Source of the DNA: Rhynchosporium graminicola
Lineage: Eukaryota; Ascomycota; Leotiomycetes; Helotiales; Ploettnerulaceae
NCBI GenBank assembly: GCA_900074885.1
Contig: FJUW01000032.1
Location: 124,001-188,000 of the forward strand
Length of the DNA: 64,000 nt
Reading direction: 5' to 3'
Shown: piece after piece, positions 49,655 to 61,093 of the stretch
How the letters are laid out: the number at the start of each line of letters is the position of its first letter
Position numbering within the stretch: the first letter of the stretch is position 1
Program-made: the position numbers and the translations under genes
The notes under the pieces: generated by a model
What the model was told of the DNA's origin: nothing
Databases searched by the model: none
Seen by the model: the letters and a program-made list of their open reading frames with translations, nothing else

Positions 49655-52088
49655 TCACTTCAAACTTCCATAAGCCTTCCACAGCGTGCCCTCAATGATA
49701 CCTACCCACTTCTCTGCATTTCCATAATCCTTATCATCAATTGACTCCACCAGACCTGGGAACACAGCCCCAGCATATCCAGTCCATAATCCAGGAGCAT
49801 AAACAACATGCTTGAACCACGACCGTCCATCTAGTCCATCTTGATGCAAGAACTGCCTCTCGAGATACTTGTACTTGTCATTTGCACGACGGATCTCATA
49901 ATAGAGTTTGATCTTGCTGTACCACTTCCACCAGGGGATGTTCTCCCCAGCCTCTTCCGACAACTCTGCCGCCCAGCTATCATGAGCCTGAGCTGCTTCC
50001 TTGAGCTTGAAAGCTGCTTTGTGGAGTCTCTGAAAAGAGAGCTTCAGGCCCGCTAGATCCCCTTTCGGAGATGCAGGTGTCGGGCGAGCTCGTGCTTCCA
50101 TCTCCTCATCCTCGGATTGAATACCCGTGATGGCTGAATTGACCTTGGCTTCGACCTTGGAGATGTAGCCATCAAGAGCAATGGCATAGTCCGTAGCATT
50201 GAGCGGGATGACAGGTGCTTCTGCCAATCTTGCAGTGAACAAAGCCCACAACTTGGCGATTGTGACATGGTAGTGGAAGCCAGGATCTCCGTATGTGTTC
50301 ATCCAGTAAAATGAATCATAGTTCGAGTGATAATGGTATACTGTCCCAGCCTTTTTGTCATCCACATCGGCTGTGAAACCAAAGTCAACAGAAGGGATCC
50401 CAGCATAGTCCTGGAAAGCTGTAAAATCGGAGCCACTCCCCATTGTAGAAATATGTCCATCCCAAACATCACCAACTGTTTGACCTTCCACGGTCTGGTT
50501 AGGTGATTGGACAAGTGACGTGACTTCGTAGAGTACTTTGTTCAAGAGAGGCGATGCAGATGCACCAAACTTCTGCCCTGTAGTCGCAACATCGACATTG
50601 ACGTATGCCACATTAGCATTGCTGAGCCAAGGCAGATACTCCTCAACCCATTCAGTGCTTCCAATCAGACCATACTCCTCACCATCCCAACTTCCAAAGA
50701 CAATTGTACGTAGAGGCTTCCATCCTTTAGCCATGGCAACCCCAAAAGATCTGATTACCTCGTTGAGAGCTGCCGAGCCGGAATTTGGGTCTCCAGCACC
50801 ACCAGCAATCCAAGCATCCCTATGATTTCCAATGACGATGACCTCATCAGGGAGGGTACCATTGATGACACCAATAACATTCCACAAAGGCGTCGTGACA
50901 TATTCTTGTACATTCACGAGGTTGAGGATAAGATCGTCAGGCGAGGGGCCGACATTGTACTTCACACCTTTGTATCCAAGACCAAGATTCTTCTGCCAGT
51001 ACTTGTTAAAGTCTTTCGCAGAGGGACCATGTCCATTCAAGGCCTTGAGAATTGGGATCGCATCCATGTACGAGATTGGAATAGACGGAATAGATGGTAT
51101 AGCCCCATCTACGGGTCCACGCGGAACACCAGGCTTCGAAGGGTAGCCGGGGGTGGTGCTGCAGTAATTAGAAATGTTCCATGCTAGTCAAGACAACTTA
51201 CGGATCACCAGGAGCCAGACTAAGGAACTGGGTGCTTCCTCTTTGAACACTACTTGGATTCCTTCCTGGTCCATCAGGATACGGGTCAACCCCATTCTCA
51301 TCTGTGATAAGTCCATCATCACCGGGATCAGTGAAGATCACACAACCAATCATTCCCAGATCTTGAGCACGCTTGACTTTTAGTCCACGGAAAATGCCTC
51401 CATATCTCGCAATGGCAATCTTTCCTGCCAAGCTGATGTTGGCATTGATCAAATCCTCGAAATCTTGATATGTGCCGTAATTGACATAGACATATGCAGC
51501 TGTAACATTCCCACTCGCAGAATATCCATGAAACGTTGGGATTCGATTGTCCAAGCCAGTTGTAGGGTCTTCTTCGAGAACACCCTCCTCCAAGCTAGCT
51601 TCGAATTTGACCTTCCAGGGTTCCCCCTCCTTGGTCTTCTTCTTTTCGTAAAGTGCAAGTCGGTGACCAAGCGGATAATTGATATATACGTCGTATGTAG
51701 CAATATCTGCCTTGATTCCAAACTCCTCCCACCTTTCTTGTGTCCAGAGAACTTGACTGTAATTCTTTCCTGCCAAATGCGGACCAGCCGTGTAATATTT
51801 ACTCCATTCCCGAGCCTTTTCTGCCTTTGGTGTCTCCAACAATATTGTCTGCAGCTCGCTGTATGTGATGGCACTATCGTGGGGGTGAGGTCTCTGATGA
51901 CGATGGCTGGGGAGAAAGGCTACAGGAAGTAGGAATACCACGAGCAAAGCGATGAGGGAAGACGAGAGGGCGATTGTGCAGAATCGACGCACAATGCTGT
52001 GTTTGTATCTCTGCCGCGGGGGTGCAATTCGAATTGTTGTGATGAGGGGCGATCGTTCATCCATCTTTTCGTCGATGATTCTACCCAT
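49655..52088 (-). CDS. M28 zinc peptidase, glutamate carboxypeptidase / transferrin-receptor-like
   Basis: This is a type II membrane exopeptidase with its active domain on the lumenal or extracellular side. Exons 52088-51202 and 51158-49655, joined by a 43-bp intron (GTAAGT donor, CTAAT branch, TGCAG acceptor), give 796 residues. A single transmembrane helix lies at about residues 37-59. A protease-associated domain follows (about 190-300, including G-K-I-A-I-A-R-Y-G). The M28 domain is next, with all di-zinc ligands visible: His408 (G-N-H-R-D-A-W), bridging Asp419 (G-A-G-D-P-N-S-G), Glu456-Glu457 (D-G-E-E-Y-G), Asp485 (V-N-V-D-V-A-T) and the His in Y-H-S-N-Y-D-S. The C-terminal dimerisation domain covers about residues 600-790. 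All the catalytic residues needed are present, so it is an active peptidase rather than a receptor. A vacuolar or plasma-membrane role is likely. Confidence 0.95.
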
Positions 52089-52802
52089 GATAAAGTAAGC
52101 AAAAGCTTGCAGTCAACGAGGCAGTCAAGACTAGACCCTCTGAAGCTTTCAATTGAGGCAGATTTGATTCGTACTCGGAATAATAACAATATTCAAAGTG
52201 TAGCTGGAAGGTACGATGCTGGAAGTTTCGACATGCAGATACGTACGGATAAGCCGTTATGTCACTTGAAGCTCAATCCATTGAGATAGAGCTCTAATCA
52301 ACTATGACCTGCCTATGTTGGTTAATGCTATTATCAGAAGCTTGAAAGTGGGATTTTTCTCTGGGATTCGAGGATACTGGCTCGTGTATAGAGCTCTATC
52401 GTAGTCGCCATGCTGCGGGCAAGTGACGAAATCGAGGCTACGTAAGCAGCACGTGACCTCCAAGGGGTAATCTCTGGACCAGATGTTCTATATTCTTATC
52501 AGTTTGGGGAGATGACTCCAATTCGTAGGCACTATTTAAGAAGTTCGCATTTCACAAGCCTGGATATCAACATCCTTCGAATACTTTCCCTATAGCCATA
52601 TATTGGACTGATTCAAAAGGTATGATAGCGTTATCTAAGCACATGTTTATATCGTCTCGGCTGGTTCATAGTAAACAAATAACTAAGCAAGCTGGATTGA
52701 AGAAAAAGTATCATGAAATCAATTCAAGTAATCTCAACCTTCTCCTCAGATCTGCAAAGCTCGACATAGTCCCCATTCCCAAAAGATTCCCTCCCTCATT
52801 CC
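52089..52802. other. Intergenic, no gene seen
   Basis: This contains the promoter of the M28 peptidase gene (minus strand) and the 3' flank of the small secreted protein. I see no gene or structured repeat. Confidence 0.45.
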
Positions 52803-53117
52803 CTAATCGTCAAACGATAACAAGGTTTCTTCTTGCAAAATCTGTCTTTCCTTCGCAGCAGTGCAGCACCTAACCGTCTGGTTACATCCGGTACCAGGCT
52901 TAATTCCCCCACAAGAGGCCTCATTCGCCTTCGTCGCAACATCATCGAAACTTTCCTTCAAGCCCCCACCACATATACCGGTCATACCGCCGCAGAAGAT
53001 GTTGTTTCCTCTCTTACAGGTCGCTGTATAGCTGCCGTATGCGTATTTGCATTTTGGTGCCTCTGTAGATGCCACAGCAAGGATGATAGCTGCGGTGAAA
53101 AAAGTAGAGAATTGCAT
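52803..53117 (-). CDS. Small secreted cysteine-rich protein
   Basis: This is a 104-residue intronless gene. Residues 1-18 or so form a signal peptide (M-Q-F-S-T-F-F-T-A-A-I-I-L-A-V-A-S-T). The mature part of about 85 residues has eight cysteines (in K-C-K, T-C-K, F-C-G, I-C-G, S-C-G, G-C-N, R-C-C), enough for four disulfides, and is Gly-rich. That build fits fungal effector-like or antimicrobial secreted proteins, but I recognise no specific family and assign no activity. A TATATATATAT box lies upstream at 53262-53272 (about 145 bp before the ATG on the coding strand). The last 17 residues lack cysteine. Confidence 0.75.
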   Translation of the reverse strand: MQFSTFFTAAIILAVASTEAPKCKYAYGSYTATCKRGNNIFCGGMTGICGGGLKESFDDVATKANEASCGGIKPGTGCNQTVRCCTAAKERQILQEETLLSFDD

Positions 53118-53261
53118 GTTGTTATTGGGGAGGTGGGTTTTGTTTGCCTTAATGGAAGATGATATGAGGTACTGGGACAGGAATTTAACAGTAGAGTCTG
53201 CGATGAGAAGGCTTTGAATAGAGAGATGGCTGATAATCTTTCTTAGGCATCACGAAGAGGG

Positions 53262-53272
53262 TATATATATAT
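53262..53272 (-). promoter_or_regulatory. Probable TATA box of the secreted cysteine-rich protein gene
   Basis: Eleven bases of alternating T and A sit about 145 bp upstream of the start codon at 53117 on the minus strand. Strong TATA boxes are typical of inducible secreted-protein genes. Confidence 0.45.
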
Positions 53273-54088
53273 TCCCATATTCATTGATTTCGCATGACTC
53301 GCCCGCTGTTTTGGCTGCATCGCATGTTTTTCAAGATTTTCCAGGATTTCCTGTCTCTCTACAAGGTAATACGAAGTAGAAGATCGAGCCAGGTCCCTTA
53401 TAATAGGCGATGTTCCATCCTTGCGTGCAGTTTTAGGTCATCCGAACCTGGGCCATTTGTATCCAATGCCTTGACTTTCGTGAAACATTATCTGCATTGC
53501 CTCAGTATGGTAGAAAGTACGCCGCTCTATGTCGAGACCATGTAAATAGCAATGCTCAGCATTCCTTAATGTATCCAACCTAAATATGAGGTTATTCGCA
53601 CAACTGTGATTTGAAAAGAAGCAAAGGTAAGAGCGAAAAGACTGGGTAAATATAGGCGACTAAGGCGTTTTGAAGTCTTGTAGACTGTAGAAGTAGTCTC
53701 CATGCTTGATATTACAAGATCTATCTTGCGAGGAGGTTTAGATAGGGCATCGTCTAGTGCTGCGTCAAGGAGGTGAAAACCTAGGTCTGCAAAAGGAGCT
53801 GATTGCGCTAGAATAGCGTCGATCGTTATTCGATATATACGAGTCTACTATAGCGAAAGGAACGTGGAAGTGCTTTAATTTGGTCACTTTGGCTACGGAT
53901 TGTGTGTGTTCATGTTGTTCATTCACGTTTACACGGCTCCGCCATAAAGCGGCGTACTTGCTACCATACTGAGTACAGATGATGTTTCACGAAAGTTGAG
54001 GCACTAGGATGGTTTCGGCTCCGAAAGTGCCAAGAAGCTAATTAGATTGACCAAACGTGTACGAATTATCACTTAGTCCAGGTGGTAA

Positions 54089-54106
54089 TATATATATATA
54101 TATATA
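54089..54106. repeat. TA dinucleotide microsatellite, 9 units
   Basis: Nine perfect TA units lie in intergenic DNA. Confidence 0.9.
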
Positions 54107-54797
54107 CAAGCTCCATATACTAAGATGCGTCCGCACGTGAAGAAATTCGCCGCCTCCAGTTACAGCAATGAAGCAGATTTCGGCCATTCTCCCTGTGAGA
54201 TCCTCGGAGTTCGAGATCGATCTCGGGCATCACTTTCGGCTCAGCTAGCGTTGAACTGAACCCTACATGCCTGTGAAGCTTGATGTGACCACATTTGTAC
54301 GGAATATCGAGTGCGCTTTTGCATTCTTTAGCCAACAAAGAAGATATTGACCAGGCGTCTGATCTCAGCAGCTTCGTCTCGTGTCGTGGAGCGATAACGG
54401 CGTGGTTTGGCTGGGCTGGTTCCGTGCCAATCATGCGGCTGTACTACCACAGCGGAGTAACACGCGCTAAGAAAAGGCTATTTGTTAAACGAGCTTTCGG
54501 GTCGGGATCAGCTTGCCGGCCGTGTGATCCTTGTGACCCGTCGTCGAATCAGAACCTGGAAGAACTGCTTCGGTATGTAGCAAAATCGGTGTGGGACGAA
54601 CTTACTTCACCGATTTTCTTACTACAACTCCACTCTTCGATGTTTTGATTATTGTCTTTGTTTGACCAGCTCGAGCTTCATTTTTCTACTACATCCCTAT
54701 CTACACTGTCGTGGCCTTTCATGCTCGGTCCGAAGATTCAGCAGCGCTACGATCGTCCAGTGTTCCGGGTCGAGAAGACTCTATTACCTTCCCAAAG

Positions 54798-57129
54798 ATG
54801 GTGAGCAGAAGAGCACGTGGACCTCCAAAACTTCCTACAAAGCAGCTGGCAATACTTGGTACGTTTAATGTTCTCTCTCGTCGATCTGAAATGGCTCGGT
54901 TGTTCCGTCTTCCGTCAGCTTTCCTCTCAGATTGGAGGCCAAGAATACTTTGCCGCCAAGATTATACAATACATTTAACTCCAGAGCAGACTACGGTCTT
55001 TCTCTTCTCTATGTCCGGCCTGTACTTCCTTGATCTCCCATTCCTATGTACAGTCTACTACGTTCAGGGACCTTGTGATGCGTTTAATGTAACATAAGTC
55101 TTGGTATTCTCCTCGGGTTGTTGACATCACTGAAATCTGTAAGATACTTGGTAGCAGCCACGTCAAGGTTAATCACAAATTCCATTTCTTATGCTGATAT
55201 CTTCAAGCGATATGTAGATTTGCAGAGCCTGTCGCTTTGACTTCCGTCTTTCCGTATTTAGTAAGCAAGTCTCCATATCTTTACGAATATCACTCATATT
55301 TGTAGCCGGAAATGATAGAAAGCCTCGGCGTGCCCAAGAAGGAAGTTGCATGGTGGGCTGGAATGACATCCGCCGCGTTTTCGCTCTCGCAATGCCTCAC
55401 GGCTGTTATTTGGGGAAGGATTTCGGATAGATTTGGCCGCAAACCTACGATTCTGGCAGGCCTCACATGCACCATGATTTCAACCATGTTATGGGGCATG
55501 TCTACTAGCTTACCAATGGCCATTCTTGCGAGATCCCTCGCCGGGGCATGTAACGGAAACGGTACGTCTTCACTCTGTTCTTTGCAGTACTGCTAATTTC
55601 TGGCAGTTGGTATTATCAGGACTATGGTTGCAGAAATGGTTCCTGAAAAGGAACTTCAACCTAGAGCATTTTCACTCATGCCGCTGGTTTGGACACTTGG
55701 TTCCATATTCGGACCGTCCTTCGGAGGGTTCTTTGCCAAGCCAGCCGAGAACTTACCAGCTCTCTTTGGAAGCAGCCGGTTTCTGATCAAGTTCCCCTTC
55801 GCTCTTCCAAATATAATAGCCAGTGTCCTCTTCCTCGTGGGAATTACAACTGGAATCCTTTTCCTCAAAGAGACACTTGAGACGAAGAAATATCAAAGCG
55901 ACTACGGCCTCACTCTAGGAAAGAAGCTCACTGCTGGTATCAAGGCCTGCGTCAGTGTCAAGAAACAGCCCAAGTCATTTCACCGTACTCCAACAGCCTT
56001 CGACGAAACATCTCCGCTCCTTCGCCCAGCCTCTGTCTCTGCCGGCTCAGAGTCGTCAAGATATGAGTCCTACGCCCCTAAAAATGACAAGCCGCCTCTT
56101 CCCCGTCCAACACTCGTGGAAGTCTTCACTAAACAATCAGTCATCAATCTGATTGCTTACACTTTCCTCGCTCTTCATGCCGTAGCATACGACCAACTTC
56201 TCCCCATCTTCCTTCACACTCCTCGCCAAACACCCGATTCTACCAATGTTAACCTCCCGTTCAAATTTGCCGGGGGATTTGGGCTTGGATCCAGCAGAAT
56301 CGGGACACTATTCACAGCATACGGTTTCGTAGGCTGCATCATCCAATTCTTAATTTTCCCACCAACGGCCCGTAAATATGGCGTGCTGAACTGCTTCAAA
56401 TGTTGCGCCGTCGCATTCCCCATCATCTGCATCTTCACTCCCTACACTGCTCTTATCCAAAGCAGTAATCTACAGCAAGCAGCAATGTTCGGCATCATGA
56501 TTGTCAAGTCATTCGCCGTCATCTTCGCTTTCCCGTGCTCTATCATTCTTCTCACCAATTCCGCTGTCTCGCTTCGCATCCTAGGAACACTGAATGGTTT
56601 CGCCGTCTCGGTCAGTGCAGTCGGACGAGCTATTGGCCCAGCTATTGGTGGAGCTGCTTACACCTGGGGCATTGAACGAGGATATGTCATTACACCATAC
56701 TTCATGCTCGCTTTAATTGCAGTAATTGGTGCCATACCTATCTGGTACCTTGTCGAGATGCCTGGTTTCAGTAAGACAGATGATGGTAGCGAAGACGATG
56801 ACGACGACGAAGAAGAAGATCTACTATCCAATGTCGACGAAGATGTCGACGGAGAGATTCTAGAAGGGGACGAGGTCATCTATGAAGAAGACGATAACAT
56901 AACCCCGATTTCTGGACCTTCAATCAGTGGTACTATGAGGTCCAGGAAGAACTCGGATGGTGAAAGGAGTCTTGGCGTGCCAGGTATCGGCAGTCCTTTG
57001 GAGAGGAGAATGAGCAGTCCGATTGGGATTCGAGGAGGAAGTGTTGGACCTGGGGGCGGGCGCAGATTGAGTAATGGACTTGCGGCGAGTAATAATGGTG
57101 TTGGGTTTGGTGGTACGAGTTTTACTTGA
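54798..57129 (+). CDS. Major facilitator superfamily transporter
   Basis: This is a multi-span secondary transporter of unknown substrate, in the fungal group related to yeast YCR023C and plant zinc-induced-facilitator-like carriers. Exons 54798-54858, 55208-55260, 55306-55561 and 55607-57129 give 630 residues. The 53-bp second exon restores A-I-C-R-F-A-E-P-V-A-L-T in the first helix. Between helices 2 and 3 is the MFS signature G-R-I-S-D-R-F-G-R-K-P. Helices 1-6 span residues of about 15-220. A long cytosolic loop (about 235-310) includes T-S-P-L-L-R-P. Helices 7-12 cover about 320-515. A 120-residue cytosolic tail follows that is very acidic (D-D-D-D-D-E-E-E-D) and then Ser/Gly-rich. The first intron is unusually long (349 bp) and has an AAG acceptor, so the first exon is the least certain part. 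Confidence 0.9.
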
Positions 57130-57484
57130 TTGAGCATATATGGTGTAGGGGATATACGCATATGTGGCGTTGGTTTGCGGCTTGCCTTTATATTTTGTAC
57201 TCAAATTGCATTTTACCAGAGGCACAATACTTAGTAGATTTGAAAGCTCGACGGATATGATTAATGGGTTCATGTACGCTAGCTGAGGGCAAAATCATGC
57301 AGGTGCTGTACCAACCTCTTCTGCATGGTGCTTTGACTTGAGCGCCATAAGGAGCCTACAAGCATCTTGTTGATATCTTTCACTGGCATCCAATGATCCG
57401 ACGCCGCGAATTTCAGTTGTAGTAACCCAGCATCTCGCTCCGTCGAGGGCTCAAAAAGTCCAACAACGTTATCCAACAACGCAC
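57130..57484. other. Intergenic between convergent genes
   Basis: Only 3' flanks of the MFS gene and the BTB gene are expected here. Nothing else is seen. Confidence 0.45.
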
Positions 57485-58342
57485 TTACGCTTCTTCCACC
57501 AAACCAGGATAACTCGAAGTCTGAAACTCCCATGGATACTTCAGATTGCAGTCATCGCTCCTTCCACCTTCCCGATAATCTCTCAACGAATCACCCGTCC
57601 TGCTCAATAGCTCCCGACAGAACTCATCCAGGTACTGATTCTCCTATCAACAGTCAGCTATCCCATCCCCAAAAATTGCAAACTCCGCAAACTCGGTACC
57701 TACCCTATCAATATCATCTAAATTCTCAATCCCTAAACACCCAATCGCGAGATCAACAACCAGCCTCCTTAATCCCGATCCGGGGATTGTGGTCTTGTAG
57801 ATAGTCTCTAGCTCGTAAGTAGTTCGACATGGAAATGTTTTGAGGTGCATCACGAGATGTCCGGATATTTTGACTGGCAAATCCATGACAGCGTTCTTGA
57901 AGCCGGGAGAGAGAAGTTCGTCGCCTAGGTTATAGCAACCACATAGCTGGTCCCACGGCGCATAATGCTGCTCGATTAATATAGCTTCTTCTTCTTCTTC
58001 TTCTTCTTCTTCTTCTTCTTCTTCTTCTGTTTCACCATGAGCCGATTTGGTGATACCTTTCAATTCGGAAGAGGTCGAGATATTGCCCGTGGTGAGCCAG
58101 GAGATGAAGATGTCGAAGAGAGTGAGATCGGTGTCGTGTAGTGTGATGTTCCGACGACAGCTATTTCGTACAGGCTCTTCACATGCGGCTCTGAAGAAGT
58201 GAGATGAGGCGCAGATGAGTTCTTCGTTGATGTAAATTGCCTCGGCGTAAGGACCGACAAGAATGGCGAGGGGTAAGGAGAAATTATAACTGGTAATCGT
58301 TAGGACTTGAATTTATAGGGGGTGGAAAGCGGACCTTGACAT
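57485..58342 (-). CDS. BTB/POZ domain protein
   Basis: Three exons (58342-58335, 58289-57704, 57634-57485) give 247 residues. The first exon is only 8 nt (M-S plus two bases) and is followed by a 45-bp intron with a CTAAC branch. The BTB fold covers about residues 3-130. Visible markers are A-I-L-V-G-P-Y-A-E-A-I-Y-I-N-E-E-L-I-C-A-S-S-style strands, F-F-R-A-A-C-E-E, and L-F-D-I-F-I-S-W-L. An acidic stretch of about 14 Glu, from the TTC repeat on the plus strand, interrupts it after H-G-E-T. The second half has D-E-L-L-S-P-G-F-K-N-A-V-M-D and L-R-R-L-V-V-D-L. The last exon ends in P-W-E-F-Q-T-S. BTB proteins dimerise and often act as cullin-3 adaptors; the partner here is unknown. Confidence 0.85.
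57985..58028. repeat. TTC trinucleotide microsatellite in coding sequence
   Basis: About fourteen to fifteen TTC/CTT units occur. On the minus strand they read GAA and encode the glutamate run of the BTB protein, so length changes would alter the protein by whole residues. Confidence 0.95.
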
Positions 58343-59286
58343 CTTTCTTGTTTTCGCGCGCGCCCAATAGAGGTGATCCGTGGTTTTGTTTGCTGAATTC
58401 GACTTTCGAAGATGGGAGGCGAGGCTGAAGCGGAAGATGGATGGATATTTTGTTCACATAGCCTTAGGTTTGATAGAAAGATGGGAGAGTGATAATTTAC
58501 CGCATTAGACAATGGTTAGAGCTCAAAAATTCACTTTCGACGGTAGAGCTCGTGGTGTCATAGGCGGCTGCCTACCTGAATTACCATTCGCTGGCTACGA
58601 AGCTCTTGTGAATCTGGAGCGTAGGGGTAAGTCTACCTACAATTCACCTGGCGTGCGGCGAAATTTCATAATTTAAGCCTTCTCCTCCAAATCACCAGTT
58701 ACTGATCTATCTGTAATCTTCAGCCATCTTCGCTGTGAATCTCCCTAGCCTCATCGTATTGATTAGAAGGCGTTGCGCCTGTCCTTTAGACTTCATTTCG
58801 CGCTAAGCGAGGGAGGCTCGAGAGAAAGCCTTGATCCAACCCGTTTGCTGCTCGATTAATGCCAGGTCTATTTTCAAGGCGACATGTCTGACTTACTAAG
58901 GTGTCCGCACCATTACCTACCATGAGGTCTTTTACGAATCCAGGTAATTCCACCGAGCTAGGTCATCAGTTTCAGCATCATCCAGGCCGGTATCAAACAA
59001 TATTATCCCTTCTTAGTTCTCAGGTTATACCAAGTCAACCAACCATGCCTGCCTTCCGCTACCATCCGGAGTTTCACTTCGCCCTAGAAATACTCCAGCC
59101 ATATTGACGCAAGGCCGAATGTTCTTGGTAGAGTCTTCTTCGTCTGGCGCATCAGCAGCCGATGTCCTGAAGTCGAAAATTTCGATGTGAGCTGCCTATT
59201 CCGTCTTCGAGTTTGAGGCAGATACTAAATATCTCTCAGCTCGAGTTTCTCGACTCCCATGAAGGTCATCCTTGTTAAGAAGAAAT
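58343..59286. other. Intergenic, no intact gene
   Basis: This holds the promoter of the BTB gene (left) and the probable lost 5' part of the BTB pseudogene (right). No start or N-terminal BTB sequence could be recovered here. Confidence 0.4.
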
Positions 59287-59915
59287 AGAATTGTTGGTTC
59301 CAACGAAATCATAGTCACCTAGTCGTATTTTTCCAAGGCAGCTTGCAGTGAGCGTGTAAGTACAGATAATTCCTATCTGAAAAGCTATCTGCTAACCCGT
59401 GGCTACTCAGTGGGAATCTTGTAAATCGGACGAGGTAGTCCTCGAGGAGGATGACCCAGTAAACTTCAGGATCTTCCTTACCTGGCTTCTAACCAAAAGA
59501 ATTGACAACTCAGAAGATATTGTCGTCGTCCAGACATGCCTCGCACTACAATATATGGCGTAAATGCAGATGGAAGCTTCATAGTAGCTCTCCGCGAAGC
59601 TGCGAGCTCTCGATACGCCCAGCTTCTCGACTGCTACTTCTATGCCGGCTTCCTCCAATCGAGAGGCTTCCCGAACTATATCATGGATTCCAGAATATTA
59701 CTATGCCGAGATTTTCACGGACATGGGAAATATTTGGTTGCCTCCTGCGAGGAAATATTGTTCGCATCTTCAAGAGCACTCAGCTGTCTTCTCCGATGAG
59801 AAGATTTGTTCATGATTACTTTCTGAACGGTGTCGAGATCCACGCTTCTGAGGCTTTGGATGACCCTGGTCTTGCCTTTAATAAAGATTCAGTCTATCTT
59901 ATTGTGGTGTCAGCA
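59287..59915 (+). pseudogene. Decayed BTB/POZ gene
   Basis: BTB-like sequence runs on in three frames. Frame 1 (59287-59355) reads R-I-V-G-S-N-E-I-I-V-T, then TAG (59320-59322), then S-Y-F-S-K-A-A-C-S-E-R. A 55-bp intron (59356-59410; GTAAGT, CTAAC, CTCAG) leads in phase to frame 2: V-V-L-E-E-D-D-P-V-N-F-R-I-F-L-T-W-L-L, ending at TAA 59561. Frame 1 resumes with E-A-A-S-S-R-Y-A-Q-L-L-D-C-Y-F-Y and F-P-N-Y-I-M-D-S. Frame 0 ends it with N-I-V-R-I-F-K-S-T-Q-L-S-S-P-M-R-R-F-V-H-D-Y-F. Order and motifs match the complete BTB gene at 57.5-58.3 kb only partly, so it is a separate member. At least one stop and two frameshifts disable it. Confidence 0.75.
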
Positions 59916-60971
59916 AGTTGTGTCTGCATACCCGATATCTTGGGACAAAGGTTTTGCCGCGTATCATGTTTAATTTCTCTTTCTTCCTACTTCTGCAAGG
60001 TTACTTGAGAGCTTCCATTGCATAGAAGATATCAGAGGATTAGATGCGTGGATTTTTGGGTGGTTTCAGGGATGAACTGGGGGTTCTATGTGGTCGAGGA
60101 GAGTGGGATGCATAGGTGTAGTCATCAGAATAAACAAGATGTTGTAATCTCCATCGTTGTGCCGGCTAATGAAGTGTTAATGAAGTTTCAATTAAGCTTT
60201 GAGCCAAAGTTTCTGTGTCCATTTGGCATGTTATTATGACTCGTGCTCGCGACATATCCCGACCTTCTCTTTTCCGTACTTCACGGGTGTTCAAGCCAGC
60301 CGCGGCAAACTATCTTCATTTTATTATGTCGAGACATTACTTGCCATTCTATTAAGGGGTCTGAATGAAGGCATTGTAGTACTACATAAAGATTTCCTTT
60401 GTCGAAGCCGGCTCATCCTACGTCCAAGGAAGTGACGTAGCCAGTCACAAATATGTGAATGGAACAAGTTCTGTGGTTGTTCCGTGACTTTTGCAACTTT
60501 TTCTCTGATTGCTTGAATAATATCGCGGAATATCTAGGTGACTTTGATCAATCAGTAGCTCACCATCTCTTGCAATTTTTGCCGAGGAGATTCAGCAAGT
60601 CTCAAGAAGGTGACCTGCAAATCTAGACTTGTTGTTTTGGCCGCTCTCGCTTAGCTACAGTAGCGCCCCGCCACCTACCCAATTGTCATCTCCGCTATTC
60701 TGGGGCAACGATGCTGACTATCCAGCTTGGCAGTTGAGGACCACTTTCGGACCGTAAAGATGCGATCTGAAACAGTTTCCTAGGGGTAATTCTTGAAGCT
60801 AAAAGGAGATCATCTTGCGAATGGCTTCGCTCCCACTTTCGGAAACTATTACCAGTCTCTTTCTTTCTCCGCGAGCCAATATCTTTTGGAAATTGAAAGC
60901 TGTGCACGAGTCAACGCATATGTTGCGTGGGATTCTAAGGAGACGTTCTCGGAGAAATGGTTTCTCATCCC

Positions 60972-61093
60972 GTATACTTGGTTTCTCCAGAAGTCTGGAT
61001 CTATCCACAGTGGGTTCGCAGGGAGTTTTTGGTGAGTTTGCCCTTGCAAATCCACAGTGGATAGGTTCCGACTTCTGGAGATACCGAGTACAC
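60972..61093. repeat. Imperfect inverted repeat, about 55-bp arms
   Basis: The left arm (about 60972-61026) and right arm (about 61037-61093) are reverse complements with roughly 80% identity around tctccagaagtc, ctatccac and gtggatt-like blocks, separated by about 10 bp. RNA from it would fold into one long hairpin. Confidence 0.75.

Larger units (their letters stand above)
53118..54797. other. Intergenic, with TA microsatellite
   Basis: It holds the promoter of the small secreted protein at the left, a TA microsatellite at 54089-54106 and no supported gene. The frames at 54120-54648 on both strands lack motifs. The part before 54798 is probably the MFS transporter promoter. Confidence 0.45.

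Noticed and set aside
54295..54648. 117-residue plus-strand frame before the MFS gene
   Set aside because: No start context, motif or homology-like pattern; the MFS coding sequence begins cleanly at 54798.
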